DNA of 64,000 bases from Thelephora terrestris (GCA_015956445.1 WIUZ02000021.1:372001-436000), one strand, 5' to 3'; shown: positions 11,800-24,123, counted from the first letter of the stretch. A program made the numbers and translations. Notes: a model not told the origin generated them from the letters alone.

Positions 11800-13398
11800 T
11801 CACCAAACCCAAGCACTAAGACACTCACCTGCCGCTTGTGTGATATCCATGATCCTCTGACAGGCAAGGATATCTCGCTGTACTTGAACCCACCGAACGT
11901 TCATCTCCATGGTAGAGCTGAAGTGAAGGAATTTGATGGACGGGAAGATGCTGACCAACGCCAACGCCACCACCCACTCGCAATGAGGGGTGTCAGGGAG
12001 AACTGAGTTCCCCACATTGAGAGTATTTAACCCGCTCCTTGTCCTTGGGAGACAAGCATCACTAGCTCTGAGGCTGAGGTGATTAGACTGGTCGGAGCCG
12101 CCGACGATGCCCACAAAGTCCACTCTGGTTATGAGCATTCGCAAGTGACTGCAGGTCCTCGACAGTGAGAGGAGGGATGCAAAAGTGGCGAGACGTGGCG
12201 TGCGACATCCCGATCCTAAGTTCAGGGTTTGGAGAAGCGGTAGACATTTCCCAATCTCTATAATGTCCTCGTCGGTTGGTTGGAAGTTACATGGAATAAT
12301 CGTTAGAGGATGGGCGCAGACACAGCGGATTTTGAGGGAAGTCAGATTGATAAATGAACAGAGGAGAATGACGCTGGAGCGCTCGAGGGTTGCTGTGGGT
12401 GAGAGATATAGCGTTGCCAAAGTCGTTGCGGCACCACGTAATGAGTTGAGTAATGGATAGAGTTGGACAATTTCACTACCAACTATCGAGACTTTAGCAC
12501 ACTCCTGAAAGGAGAGCTGCCCTAAAAACAGGCAAAGGTTTGAACCAAGCTTGTCACTGAGGTAGATGAATTCTAAACGAGAGGATATCTTGGGTAATGT
12601 TTGATTTGGAAAGCGCGGCTGCTGCAGAACGAGGCACCGGAGTTGCGGGAGGTCAAATATCGCAGGGAAGATCTCCGCTGGTGCGAGCGGTCTAATGTCG
12701 ATGCGACGGAGGGTGTTTCTTGAGGCGGAGATGAGGCGCCCTATTTCACGACCGGAAAGCGGGCAGTAGGTGTTGACGTCCAGCCTAAGGGCTTGAAGCT
12801 GACGACACGTGTGCGTAATGAGGGATAGCGCGGGCTGCAGAAGTCGGTTGTCCTCTTGTGGAAGGGTTAGATCAAGGTCGGCGATCGTTGGCGTTAGGAG
12901 AAACGAGAAGAACGGTACAATGCTCCAGTCGGTGTCACACTTCAGCTGGGAGAGCCTGGGCCAAAATCCTCCTCGCTGTGATTCCATCGCGAGGAGCTGA
13001 ATGGTATCCGTAGATATCCCAGCTGAGGCAGGAGATAACAAGGAATGCATATTTGGTACTCCAAGGGCGGTTACGCGTGCGGTATATCGCTTGAACCGTT
13101 GCCACTCATCCGGTGAGAGGTTTCTCGACAGGAACTAATAGTCATAAGATTCAGGACGAGAGGAACATTCCAGTTCACGTACAAAAACATCTTCGGTAAT
13201 CGTCCAGGAATCCGCAGGAAGGCTCTTGAGAATGGTGGATAAATCAGCTTGGCGTTGCCACAGCGCATCCATGACGGGACCTTCGAGTGATTTGCAGCAG
13301 CATGCGAAGGCGAGCAACGACGCGGACCCTTGACTGGTGGGCTCCGCGGAGTTGGAGATGTTGCGGACAAGCTCCTCTAGCCGAAGAACTTGATGCAT
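11800..13398 (-). CDS. F-box/LRR protein, copy C
   Basis: This is the close paralogue of copy B, with the same start (MHQVLRLEELVRNISNSAEP) and F-box core. At 13135-13137 a TAG lies in the plain reading frame. It is the last three bases of a 48-nt segment, 13135-13182 (gtacgt...tattag), at the intron position shared with copies A and B. Spliced, DVF joins FLSRNLSPDEWQRF in phase 0 and the frame stays open to 11800. I therefore read it as an intact two-exon gene, not a pseudogene. The inverted-repeat element lies about 25 bp beyond the stop. Confidence 0.78.
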
Positions 13399-14800
13399 TG
13401 TGGATGCGGAGAGTGGTCGACGTTGGACGTTATCTGTGGATTGCTATCGATCATCGATACGAGGCTGCTCGTGGTAAGCGCCAATTCATGGATCTTTCCG
13501 ACTCGAGCGGCACAGCCACGGGGCAGATGCCTAGTGCACCTGCAGGTTATACCGTCGCGACTAACACGCTGAAGCTGAGTTTCTTCGAAGGACCTGCTCA
13601 CACCCATTTTCCCTCACCGCTAACTCTGTCCCTAGACCCGGGTTCGGTCCCGGGACAATATTACAAGCGGGTCACTGTGATCGATTCGAGCTAAGATTGC
13701 ACAGTTCCATCGATGCCGATTTATGAACCCAGAGCGAGGTTCTATAAGGAATGGAGGAAGCGATCAGGACTTTGGGAGGTAACACGTTGAGGCCCGAACA
13801 TTATTTTCTGTACCCAAAGCCGCGCCGGAAGGTGGCAATTAACCTTGAGCGATGCTTGCAAAGTGAGGGGTAGTGGCGGGGGCAAATATCAGTTGGAAAC
13901 ATACGATATGACAAAAACTGTGGACCGCCGTCACTGCATTTTGTCGCCGAAGATGTGAAGTTGAAAGGAGTGTCACGGTTTTTTGACTTAGGCAGGCCTT
14001 GCGAGAAATCCAAACGGGCGCTCCGACCAGAAAGTCACTTGAATAGGTTGCGAGAGAAACTTTCAATATGATTGTCAGCGGTCACTTTCATAGGATTGAG
14101 ATGGTGTGCACAGATGCCAGAGCCGACTTTCTTCGCTTCGGCTCGAGCGCGAGGAATGATAGTTTGCACGGAGTCGACGCTTGCCGTGTGGGCGTGGCTT
14201 TTTGAGCGGAACATTGATATGAATGGACCAGAGAAGGAGGCAGACCGTGTGATGACATGGGAGTTTTAGCCCCACCCTAATTTAAACCGCCCACGAGTCA
14301 GATGGAATGAGGCAAGTACACGGAGAAATGTTGAAGATCCCTCTGCCATGGAGCACTGGGTGAAGACGTGCTGAGCCGAGATGAAACTATGTGGCGCGCA
14401 TGCGTGGCTGGCCCGTCTGCGGCCAGGGCCCTGAGGCGCATGAAGATTTCAGGTGTTATCTTCAGGCGTTCTGGACCATTCCCGGCATCGTTCATCGATC
14501 GCAGACCGCCCACAACGGTCGTTGGACTAATTTGAAGGGGGGGAAAACAAGGCCGTGCATGTGACTGTCGGCCGAAGTGCGTAATGTCGCTGAGGAATAT
14601 CTGGTGCACGAGTGGTGCGCGACTGCGGGGTTAATATTTAATGATCGTCTCTGGTCAATTTCGATGAGCGGAACAGTCGGAAACCCGGTTTGCCGTATGT
14701 GTATTACGAAACCTAGCCTAAACAGAGACAGCGATAGAGAACAGATCACGACGCAAGTGTAAAGAAAGGGAGGGTGGTGGCGACGCAAGACGTACTGCAA
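13399..14800. other. No gene seen; left part belongs to the duplicated unit
   Basis: From about 13430 to 13800 the sequence is related to the region upstream of copy B. The rest, up to the stop of IWS1, has only short unconvincing open frames on both strands. No RNA gene or repeat was recognised. Confidence 0.5.
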
Positions 14801-16146
14801 TCACTTGTTTGTGGCCCTCCTCGTCAACGTCCTCAGCCTCTCTGCGTTCCTCCTTCTCCTCTCGATATCTAAATCTACACTGACCGTGTTCTTCCCGCCA
14901 GCGAATAGATCTGATCTCGGCGCGATTGTATAACTGCCCAACTCCCTCTGGGGGATCGTGACGGCATTCTTTCTCACCCTGTTCTTGTTGGCCTCCTTCG
15001 CTCTTGCGAGGATGATGTTCAGTTTCTCCTGGCCCTTTCCTCCCGTTCCATCATCGGTGGCGACAGTTGGGATTATTCGATCCCTGTAGCTCGCAGAACG
15101 CTTGATGATCGGCCGGGACCACGCACTGACGAGGTAGTCGGCTTGCCGTCCAATGTCGGGCGTAACGCGTTTGCATTTTGTGTAGAAAAGCACCACGCGA
15201 CCGAGACGAGACTCTTTTAAAACGTTAGTGTCGATGAAATCCATTTTGCGGAGAATGGTGAAAAATTCGCGTTGGATATCGAGGGCAGGGAGTGAGCGAT
15301 CTGGGAGGGGCTCAAGCCAGCGTCTGACACCTTCTAGAAGGTTGTTGTCGATGATAGATTGAGCAAGCGATGCTCTGACAAGGTTGTTCGGGTCAGCAAG
15401 AGGAGAAGAGGGTAGCCGAAGGGGACTTACTTCCTCAAAATTTCAAGAACTTGGGGAAGCAGCTTCAACTTGGCTGTGGCGGGGAGCTTTTGCTTGTTCG
15501 ATTGGTCATCATCCGCGGCGGCTGCGAGCATAGATTCGCGGAGACGGGAAACTTCTTCGTCGGCATATCTGTCGAGCTCTTCGTCTGCATCCTTCTTCTT
15601 TCGCTTCGTCCTGTTGCCTTTCTTTGGCTTGAGGATAGCCTCGATCTGCATGTCAAGCTTCATTTTCGCCGCTGTTTCGCAAGCAAGGTCAATCATCTCA
15701 TGGTGGGGTTTGTAACCGTGACGACTTGCCTTGTTCTGGAGGAAGCTGGCTGAGATCTTCCTCAACAACAGGTCTCCGCTTTCGCTTTCTAGTAGGGCGA
15801 CCATCCTCGTCCAAGGGCTTCGCCCTTCTCGTACGTCTGACCTTCTTTACGACTTCCTGGTGTCGGTAGTCGTTGTCGGAATCTGGCCCGGAAGATTCTT
15901 GCTCTTGTGGAACTCCTGGGGATGGCGGACGCGGCTTTTGTACCTCAATTCTCTCTGGGAACTCTGTGATACAGGTGCATTGGGATGTTAGGTCTCACTG
16001 AAGGAACGACTTGTCACACACCATCCTCGGAGGAGAGTTCTGAGTCAGAGCCTCCGAAAATGTCACGGACGAGATCTTCGTTCTAGATATATGAACTTGA
16101 GAACACGACCAGCAAGAGGTGGAAGAGCCGAGCTCACATCTGCCAT
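14801..16146 (-). CDS. IWS1: Transcription elongation factor IWS1/Spn1
   Basis: IWS1 binds Spt6 and RNA polymerase II in the nucleus and helps transcription elongation. The TFIIS-N-like core is visible: KLPATAKLKLLPQVLEILRK, then ASLAQSIIDNNLLEGVRRWL, REFFTILRKMDFIDTNVLKE and LGRVVLFYTKCKRVTPDI up to WSRPIIKRSASYRDR. Upstream are a K/R-rich segment (TRKRKRRPVVEEDLSQLPPE) and an acidic N-terminus. Exons are 16146-16138 (only Met-Ala-Asp), 16082-16022, 15963-15730, 15671-15431 and 15374-14801. The third intron (15672-15729) starts with GC in the strong context AG|GCAAGT. All joins keep frame, so the gene looks intact. It is head to head with the thioesterase gene. Confidence 0.9.
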
Positions 16147-16249
16147 GATTGCAGCGGGCGAGGGGATGTGTCACAGCGTGACACGTTGGCCGCGTCGCCA
16201 ACAGTTTGTCACTCGATCATCTGCACCCGTTAGACGACAAAGGAGAGGA

Positions 16250-16766
16250 ATGTCAAGCCTCGACCGCAAAGGAAGGAAACGCTCAGACTACGGGTATTTT
16301 TTGAGTTATCGCACCAGATGGTTTGTTACTATTTCTACTGGAACTGTCCCATTTCGAAGTCCACTGAGCCTGGTGATTCAGGAGCGACAACGACCAGTAT
16401 TCGCACATGAATAATGCTGTGTATTACCATCTGTATGATTCCATCATCAACGACTATCTCGCCAAACACTGCGGTGTCAAAGCGACGTCTTCGTCTGTGA
16501 TTGGGCTCGTGGTAACTTCCTCCTCCGATTTCTACCGTCCAGTGGGTTATCCGCAGGTGTTGGAACTAGGGTTACGGGTATCGAAGCTAGGAAAGAGCTC
16601 TGTGACGTACGAGGTTGGAGTATTCGAAGAAGGAGTGGAGCTTGTGGCAGCGGTGGGGGGGTACACCCACGTTTTTGTGGAACGCAGCAACAGAAAACCG
16701 GGAAATATGAGCAGCGAGATTAGAGCAGGGTTAGAAAAGTTGGCTTTGGTGGGGGGTAAGCTGTAG
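16250..16766 (+). CDS. Hotdog-fold acyl-CoA thioesterase (4HBT family)
   Basis: Two exons, 16250-16320 and 16382-16766, splice in phase 2 to give TRWSDNDQYSHMNNAVYYHLY. This is the 4HBT signature, where the Asp is the usual catalytic residue and H-x-N-N closes the active site. The rest (VIGLVVTSSSDFYRPVGYPQ, then TYEVGVFEEG) fits the hotdog sheet, and the length is normal for the family. The enzyme should hydrolyse an acyl-CoA; the substrate is not evident. In-frame Mets at 16145 and 16166 would add an Arg-rich leader almost free of acidic residues (CHSVTRWPRRQQFVTRSSAP), which could be a mitochondrial presequence, so the start is open. The longer forms would reach or overlap the divergent IWS1 start. 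Confidence 0.8.
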
Positions 16767-17118
16767 GGCTGTCCAGTTTGTGGTGCTCCGGGGATATCGG
16801 AGGACGAGCAAACGTGGGAAAGAGTTCCTTAAATGATCCTAATTTCCCCGCCTGGCTGTGCCTTTCATACGCACTCAATTCCCCCGAATGCGCTTTCCCA
16901 CTTTGCGCATGGCGAGCGGGACGTAACAATCAGTTTCGAAAACATTTTTTGTGATTATTCGGCATGCCCTTTTTTGCGATGGCCGGCGCGACATCGAGAC
17001 GTAAATAAGTTACGACCGAGGAGCATAGGCGATTTGTCCACTTTAAGGTGCAATCACTCGACATCCCCCATCTCCTCTCGCTCCTCCCCCCAACTTACCC
17101 CGACGCTCTCTTCCCTGA
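16767..17118. other. Intergenic region upstream of the F-box-like gene
   Basis: This spacer between two plus-strand genes probably holds the thioesterase 3' end and the next promoter. A pyrimidine-rich tract (about 17060-17115) lies just before the next ATG. Nothing else is seen. Confidence 0.45.
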
Positions 17119-19188
17119 ATGCCTCTCGGTCCAAAGTCGAGAGTGTCGTCTTCGGAGAGCACAAGTTGCACTGATTCCGGCTATGCGCAGTCAGACTTCA
17201 GGAAGCGGGATTCTTCACCGTTCCCTTTCTTCACGTCTCTCCAGAGTGTCCTTAGACTCCCCCGTATCCTCGGATGCCTCCTGTCCTTTATCCCCTACGA
17301 AGACTTCAATGCCCTCACATCTTCTTGTACGGAATTCAGAAAATTGATGGAGAAACCCGCGCTCAAGGACACAATTCTATCCTGCTTCCTCCCGGGATTT
17401 CGCTCTCTATTGCGCTTCAAAAACCCTGAGCTGTTCGTTGACGTTCACGTTACCATTGGAGATCTCAATACATTCCGTGAGCTAAGCTTTCTCATTTCTC
17501 CCCCCTCGATCCTAATATCCTCGCACAAAGACCTCTCAAATAAAACAGGATTGCACTCGTATCCGGTTCACGCCCTCCAATTTGGTTTCGAGTTCGAAGA
17601 TGCCCACCGAAGTCACCTTTTGCACAAGCTTCAACGTTTCACGACTGCGCATTCGAAATTCGTGCTTCTTCTCCAATCCTTGGCTCACAGCTCCGTTAAG
17701 CCCCTCCAACCAGAACTAGAGGACGCTTCACATCCTCGACCAAACCCGCCAATCTCTTTACCACTCGGAATCAGACATCTCTACTTACCCGAGCCTCTGT
17801 GTTACGAGGACTCTCCGGCAATCCAAAGAACGCCCAGCTACCAGCGGCAAAAGCGCTCTCAAAGCGCCGAAGTCGTCACAGGACAATCCAAGCCATCAGC
17901 AAAGAGAATATCCTTCCTGACCCGCGCGAAGCGGCCTCCTCCTCCTCCTTCTGCGGACTTTATAATCCGACAGTCGTATTTCAGCCCGTGGCGACGCATT
18001 CTCGAGTCATCCTCGCACAAGACTCCAGACCCCCCCTCGCCACGACGGCGACGATTCAATGGCGCCTCTAGCTGGAGCGATACTTCTATCTCTACCTCCA
18101 CGCGTTTGTCCATGATTCAGGAAAGGCCTGGCCGCAAATCCGTTTCACGTATACGCATCCCCTTTCAATCAACACACGATATCCAGCTGGCCACCTCTCG
18201 AGTACATGCTCCTGTGTTACGCGTGTTCGTGCCGTGTTCCGAGTTAAACGACGTTTCGATCGCCGCGTGTGAAGATCAACTTGCAGACGCTGGCCTTTGG
18301 GATCATCTCTCCACTGGTGACATTGTATGTAACCTAGGGTATATGCCGCCACCCCCTCTTTCAGACGAAGATCCCGATCACGATCCCGTTGTAGCAACCT
18401 CTGCGAGTGTGTCAAGTCGACCATCGTCATTGGGAAACGGAATGCCCTCCGATGATCTTGTCTGGCTGGTTTATGACGGTGTCGGACTCGTGCGATACTC
18501 GCCAACTATAGAGCCTCCCCCTCTCAAGGATCCATTCACTCTTGTCACTCCCCATTATTATTCGCACATCCTACCGAGCTCGGCACACCCCTTCTTTACC
18601 CTGGATGTGTACTCGAGGCTGTCAAGGTTTAGGGAAGAAACCACGTCCTGTTCACCTTCCACGCTCAAACTCGGGCTCATCGCTATGACCACGAAAGTGA
18701 AGAGCCCGACATTGCCGGGGGGATACGCGCTGGTGAAGCGGTACAGGTGGGTCGCGACCATAAAGGGAATCAGGGCCGCTCTTCCAGGCAATGTAGAAGT
18801 GGGAAGCGGCTGGTTGACCAACGAATGGGCGCTCGAGGTTGATGGCACGTTTGAGGGGAGGAAGATGCTGGAGCACTTAATATCCCCTCTCGGTGCTCGC
18901 GCCGCAGGGGCATGGGCACAAGGTGATTGGGTGTGGGAGGTTGACAGACAGAGAAGTAACTCCACCGTGACCTGGTTCAGGTTTGTTTATTTCCGGCTTG
19001 CCTACTAATTGCTGGAAGCTAATTCTGGTGTATTCAATAGGTTGCTCAGAAGCTCCGGTGTCTACAGCCTACCGCTTGAGCCTACTACGCCAGGCCCTGT
19101 CAGTGCTATATCGGTGGCCTCCCCTTCTATGGGGTCGCCAGGATTGGCCACTGGAAATCAACGTCGATTCTCTTTCATGGCACGATGA
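17119..19188 (+). CDS. F-box-like conserved basidiomycete protein
   Basis: The first exon codes about 620 residues. An F-box-like helix pair (LPRILGCLLSFIPYEDFNAL) lies near residue 50, and a low-complexity Ser/Arg/Pro linker lies in the middle (residues about 230-340). The C-terminal part is folded-looking, with YYSHILPSSAHPFFTLDVYS and GGYALVKRYRWVATIKGIRA. A 60-nt intron (18981-19040, donor CAG|gtttgt) joins WFR to LLRSSGVYSLPLEP in frame, and the protein ends RRFSFMAR. I recognise the overall type as a conserved hypothetical of mushrooms and relatives but know no specific function. Ubiquitin-ligase adaptor work is only an inference from the F-box-like segment. Confidence 0.7.
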
Positions 19189-21724
19189 ACTTGGTAACTA
19201 TTTTGGACTCTTCTTTCTTGTCCTACCACCCGCTCTGCCTCCCTTCCGCGCTTCCTGTGCGCTCCATTCAACTCCACGCATCTTGTTAAACGTACAGCAA
19301 ACTGGAATTTGTATGATTATAAATGTACGCCTGCGGACACTTCAACGAACTCTCCTTACACATACCCCATACATCTTTCAGCATGTGCTCACCATTTTAT
19401 TCTTGTTCACCACTCCCACCTGAAACAATTCAGCCCGAGTCTTCCCCTCGTTTTTTGCTCACAGTTTTTTTCATTCATCGGATACCTCTTAATCATTCAC
19501 CCCCTTCCATTCGCGACGCCTCTCAGTTTATCATCAGCCACAGGGTCTAGTCCGATTATTAATTAGTCATTTCGCTCCCTCTTTAATCCTCCAGCGACTT
19601 CCATGACGGACTTGCCCGCGTCCTCGTTCCCTCTTTTGCTATCTATTCCCATTTTGGGGCTACTCTTACTCGGTGATACATACTGTCCCCAGATTCTCTT
19701 GTAACTTCACATGCAAACTAACTTGATATGTTAATCTATTCTTACGGAAGAATTTCGGGAGTACCGCCCGTTCATCGCGCCACTGTTTCCTATGGGCTGG
19801 AACCTACCTCATCCGCCTCCCGATTCTCTCAAATATTATTTGCAGCTGTTAGGAACGGAAGCCGTCGAGTTATACCAAACACGAATCTGGAGCCCTGAAT
19901 TTCTCCACTGACTCTCGTCGGAGTCTCATCCGGGTCCTGATCGATCAGATCCGTTATATCCGTTCCCCTGCCAAGTCCATCCATGGACCTACTATTTGCT
20001 TCGCGCAAGCTTAAGCTGCGGAGATCGAGGTGGGATAGGGGCTCGGGGATCTTCCAGGAAATACTCGCAAAACTCGGATGTAAGCGAAAGGTAAGCTATA
20101 GTTAGCGCGAACAGAAACCTGTCACTTTTGAATCCCATCACACCTTTGAATCGAGGCCTCGTGCGTCCCCATTGTCCCCCATCTATGCACGCGCGCTTCA
20201 CGAGGCCTCGAAGCTGATCCGGAGTCACCGAGCAAACTGAAAAACGTGAGCTCATACTTACATACCACCGGCGCATTGAAATTGCGAGCTGATTGCTTAA
20301 TCGTTCGGCCGACCGGAGCCGAAACCTCTTATTAACCTTTGCCGCGTGCTGCCCGCCACACTCTATGCAGCCCTCCAAGGCTCCACCGGTGTCATCTTTT
20401 GTGCGTTTCCCTATTTTTTGGACCTTTCGCAGAGCAAGAACCTAAATTATGACTTATGGTGCTCCAGCCTGTGCACGTTTACAGCAGTTTGCATCGTTAC
20501 GTGAACACGCAAATTCGACACGTGACAGCGGGATGATAGCTCCCGGATTTGGATAGTTTGCCAGAAGGGATCTGAACATATCAACATGCGCGAGCGGACA
20601 CCCTCAGCCCCAACCTGGCCCCACCCACCTGACCACGCCCGTCACATATTCTGAGGAAGTATAGTCAAGTCATTGATCCATACGCCCAACCGCACCATGG
20701 GCACTAAGTACTTGTACTGAATCCCGACCTTCACAGACGAGAACTGCATGTATTCTCGGCGAATCGGCGTCGTCCCCCTAGGTATTGTGCCCTTCCGAAT
20801 CGCGCCTCCTCGTCACAAATTCGAGGCTGGATTCCAGACTAGGCGAATCAGCTTTCCTTGCCTTTCCATAGTTTGTCTTCCGAGCTCGAACTTACTCTTA
20901 TCTTGTGCACTTGTAGAATCGGAACATGGTTTTTTTATGACATTCTTGAGGGAAACAAGGTCCGCGACTCGAAGAACCCCATACGAGACAGTAAACTGGC
21001 CACTAATCTTGCGTGCCACTGGGTGACCCTCCTAAGTCCACTGAGTCCGCCAGGCTCGAAGGACAATCGTCTCCTATCGCCCAATCACTCCAGCTAGACC
21101 CCGGACCCCTACACCCTCCAGCATTGTTCGTGACGAGGAAGCATCCATAATGAAGGCAGAACGGAGGCTGGAGTGCCTGCTTGCCCATGTCGATATGTTC
21201 AGACCCCTTCTGACAACTTATCCAAATCTACGAGCGGTATCATACCGCTATCACATCAAATTCAATGTCATGCCATAGCGGCCGGGATCAACTTCAAGTT
21301 TGCGCGTTCAGGTAACGATACAAACTACTGTACTTACATATATGAATTCAGATAACAGGAAACCAATGATCAGGTTGACGTCCATTAAGACTGCGAATTT
21401 ACACCGCCCACACCAATCCGGCCAAGGCAACGCGAGATATTTAGAACCCGCTCCACATTGACCACCTCCCCATCCTTCTTCCCTCTTCATCCCCCATCCC
21501 CAGGAAATCAAGTCAAAGCCCTCGAACACTATGGCCACATTGGACGTGGAGGAGATCAGGTCGGAGAAGCCATTGTTGATCGCTGCACAGCTTCGGTTCT
21601 CTGACTCATTCCCGCAGCCCAGAGAGTCACGAAGATGGGCACCTGACTGAAGAGCCACACAGGAGTTCCACACCAAAGGGACGAGGGTAAGTTGCGTTCT
21701 CGCGTTGCCGTTAAGCTGACTCAG
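19189..21724. other. Long region without a recognised gene
   Basis: The left part (19200-19600) is T- and C-rich and probably includes the 3' end of the F-box-like gene. Beyond it only short open frames occur, none with a recognisable motif. The right end may contain the unresolved first exon of the DUF6535 gene, since a donor-acceptor pair gtaagt...actcag is seen at about 21687-21724. Confidence 0.45.
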
Positions 21725-23660
21725 GAACCCTCGATATAGAAGACGTCGGAGTCCTCGCAACTCAGCATCCCCCGCCAGACGTTCGATCCGACAGCGGTGA
21801 GGCTCGTGTGATTGCCAATGTTGCATTCACTTCATTTACGTCCGACCGCAGCCGGGGGCAAGGCAGACAGGAAAGTAGGGAAGAGGCATGGGAGGAGAAA
21901 TTGGCGGATAGGTAAGCTTTCAGACTTGTCCTTTCGAAACACCTTTCAATTCACGCGCAGCCAAGAGAAGCCATTGTTGCGAACCCTGGACTACGACCGC
22001 ACCGAGTTTTACAGGGTGTATTGCGACAAAGCAGGAGAACACGACCGAAAGTTCATCGGGAAATATGACGAAGACTTGGGCAACACCCTGATCTTTGTAG
22101 GTTTTTTCTTTGTCGCCCACACGCGGATGTATTCATTCACTTTGCAGGCCGGTTTGTTTTCGGCGGTCACTTCCGCATTTATCGCCCAGGTTCAGCCTCA
22201 ACTACAGCCCGACTCGGGTGACGACACAACGGCCCTCCTCCGCGTCCTTCTTTACAAGATCGACAACACCACCTTCGGAAACGAGATTCCCACCCTTCCA
22301 CAATGGACCGGCCCTCCTAGCAACATAGTCCAGGTCCAAGCCATCCTCTATGCAAGTCTCGCCGTCTCTCTCCTCGCCGCCTTCCTGGCGATGCTTGGCA
22401 AACAATGGCTGAATCGATACGCCTCAGTTGACACACGACAGTCCATTATCGAGCGCGGCCAAATTCAACAACTGAAACTCAATGGTATTGTTACCTGGCG
22501 CTTCAACTATGTGATGGAGTCGTTACCGTTGATGTTGCAGGGTGCCCTCTTCCTTCTCGGCTGTGCGCTCTCCCTCTACCTTTGGGAAATTAACACAGCC
22601 ATCGCGTCGGTCGTCCTTGGCTTCACCTCGCTCGGTGTCATCTTCTATGGGTTCATCATCATTGCGGGGCAACCTCTATGAACTGTCCGTACCAAACCCC
22701 GTACGCTCGAATCCTCCGATACATCATCTACACCATCCTTCCTGTCCTTCCCCTCGTCCCAAGCGCGTTCAAATCAGTTGCATCCTCCATCTACGACGGA
22801 TCCGAATCCGTTGCGGTCCTCGTCTCCTGCTGGCGTGAACTAAAAAATTACAGGTGGTTGGGGTTTGACTGCTCCTGCGTGGTGACGGTCATCTTCATGA
22901 TGCCAATCTATCTCGTGGTCTTTCCCTTATATTCTCTGGTCCTGCCCATTGTTATGGTCTACGACGTGTGCCTCCTTGTGCTGGCTTTCTTCAGGGCGTT
23001 CAGGGACCTTACCCAAAAGGTGTCCATCTGGTGTCGCGGTGCGCGCAATTCAGTCCCAAAAACGTTCTTATTGGACTTCCAATGCGCCTCATGGTCCCTT
23101 CGTGCATCGGCCGACAAGGTGGCTAACCTTTTTGCCCTGAGGCTACTGGTAACAATGATGACCTTCATGGACTCTGAACCCGCCCTCATCTCTGCTTGCT
23201 TCGATATCCTCATTCGGTGCATAGTGGTCATCGATGACAAGGCAGTTGTTGCTCAAGAGTCAGAGGAGCTTGCAGCGCTGTCCGCCAACTGCTCCCTTCG
23301 CGCTTTGTCCCACCTCGCAGCCACGGATCCGACGTTGAGCGCCATCAAAAGCGTACGCAGGCGATACACAAGGACCTTCCCATTGGCGACCAACTTCGAT
23401 GCCATTCCAAACAACCACAGTCTCAGGGCGATTCACGACACATTCTACTCATTGCAGCCAAATGTTCAGTGGAAGGATTACAAGATTCTCGACGACGATC
23501 TAGTCACCCTCGCAGGTACTCTCGCGGAACGCGCCAACAAGCACGTATCGGAAACGATGCAGAACTCTTGGGATGCGTTTATTCGGGGGAGACGCCGTGT
23601 GAAAGTGCCTCGTTGGATCCTTCGTTTCGCGCTCCATTACTTGTCCCAAGACCCCCCTCC
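21725..23660 (+). pseudogene. DUF6535 membrane protein gene, 5' part (split by Gypsy element)
   Basis: This is the N-terminal part of a basidiomycete DUF6535 protein. The family signature is seen in three places: FYRVYCDKAGEHDRKFIGKY, LIFAGLFSAVTSAFI after splicing of 22097-22147, and NCPYQTP. Another intron is 21912-21960, which joins EEKLAD to SQEKPLL. Several hydrophobic helices follow (LYASLAVSLLAAFLAMLGKQ; MLQGALFLLGCALSLYLW). Near 22672, in GCGGGGCA, the frame changes: one extra base there would restore the family's usual reading into SMNCPYQTP. This is either a real frameshift or an assembly error in a G run. The coding sequence stops at the Gypsy insertion point after LSQDPP and continues at 38440. 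The family's function is unknown. The 5' start is not resolved. Confidence 0.75.
23656..23660. repeat. Target-site duplication of Gypsy element, left copy (CCTCC)
   Basis: CCTCC directly precedes the 5' LTR and is repeated directly after the 3' LTR at 38435-38439. Confidence 0.9.
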
Positions 23661-23937
23661 TGTAAGCGTAGCGCCACCCCGAAGGCGGCTAATCGGCCCG
23701 TAGATAGTTACGACTCAAAAACCCTTTTCCCCTCTAAGTTATATTTCGAATCCGTAGTGTACCCGGATCCCACTATTACATAATCTACCCTACAGTATAT
23801 AAGGAGTCTAGGTAGAATGGGAAACGAGGACGCTTTCGAACGGTTCTACTCTGTGTGTTTACCTCGCTCGACTCAACTCACGTGACCTGGGAAGTCCAGC
23901 ATCACTCCCGAGTTACGCTCGAGGCCGAGAGTTCACA
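23661..23937 (+). repeat. Gypsy 5' LTR
   Basis: A 277-bp TG...CA repeat with a TATA-like TATATAA near 23796. It appears identical to the 3' LTR over its full length. Confidence 0.93.
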
Positions 23938-24123
23938 TTTTTTTGAACCCTGAAGGAATCCTTGTCTACCAAGACAACACCAAAACCTCATCTCTCACCT
24001 CTTTCTCTCTTTCTCATCTCTATTTTCTACGCTTCAAAACTCAAGAAAACACGCTCGACTTGATCACTCGAGCGTACCCAAAAACATCTCAATTTCCTAT
24101 CTTGGTAATTTCTATTTTCAGTC

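Noticed and set aside
13135-13137. Nonsense codon making F-box copy C a pseudogene
   Set aside because: The TAG is the acceptor of an intron that is shared by all three copies.
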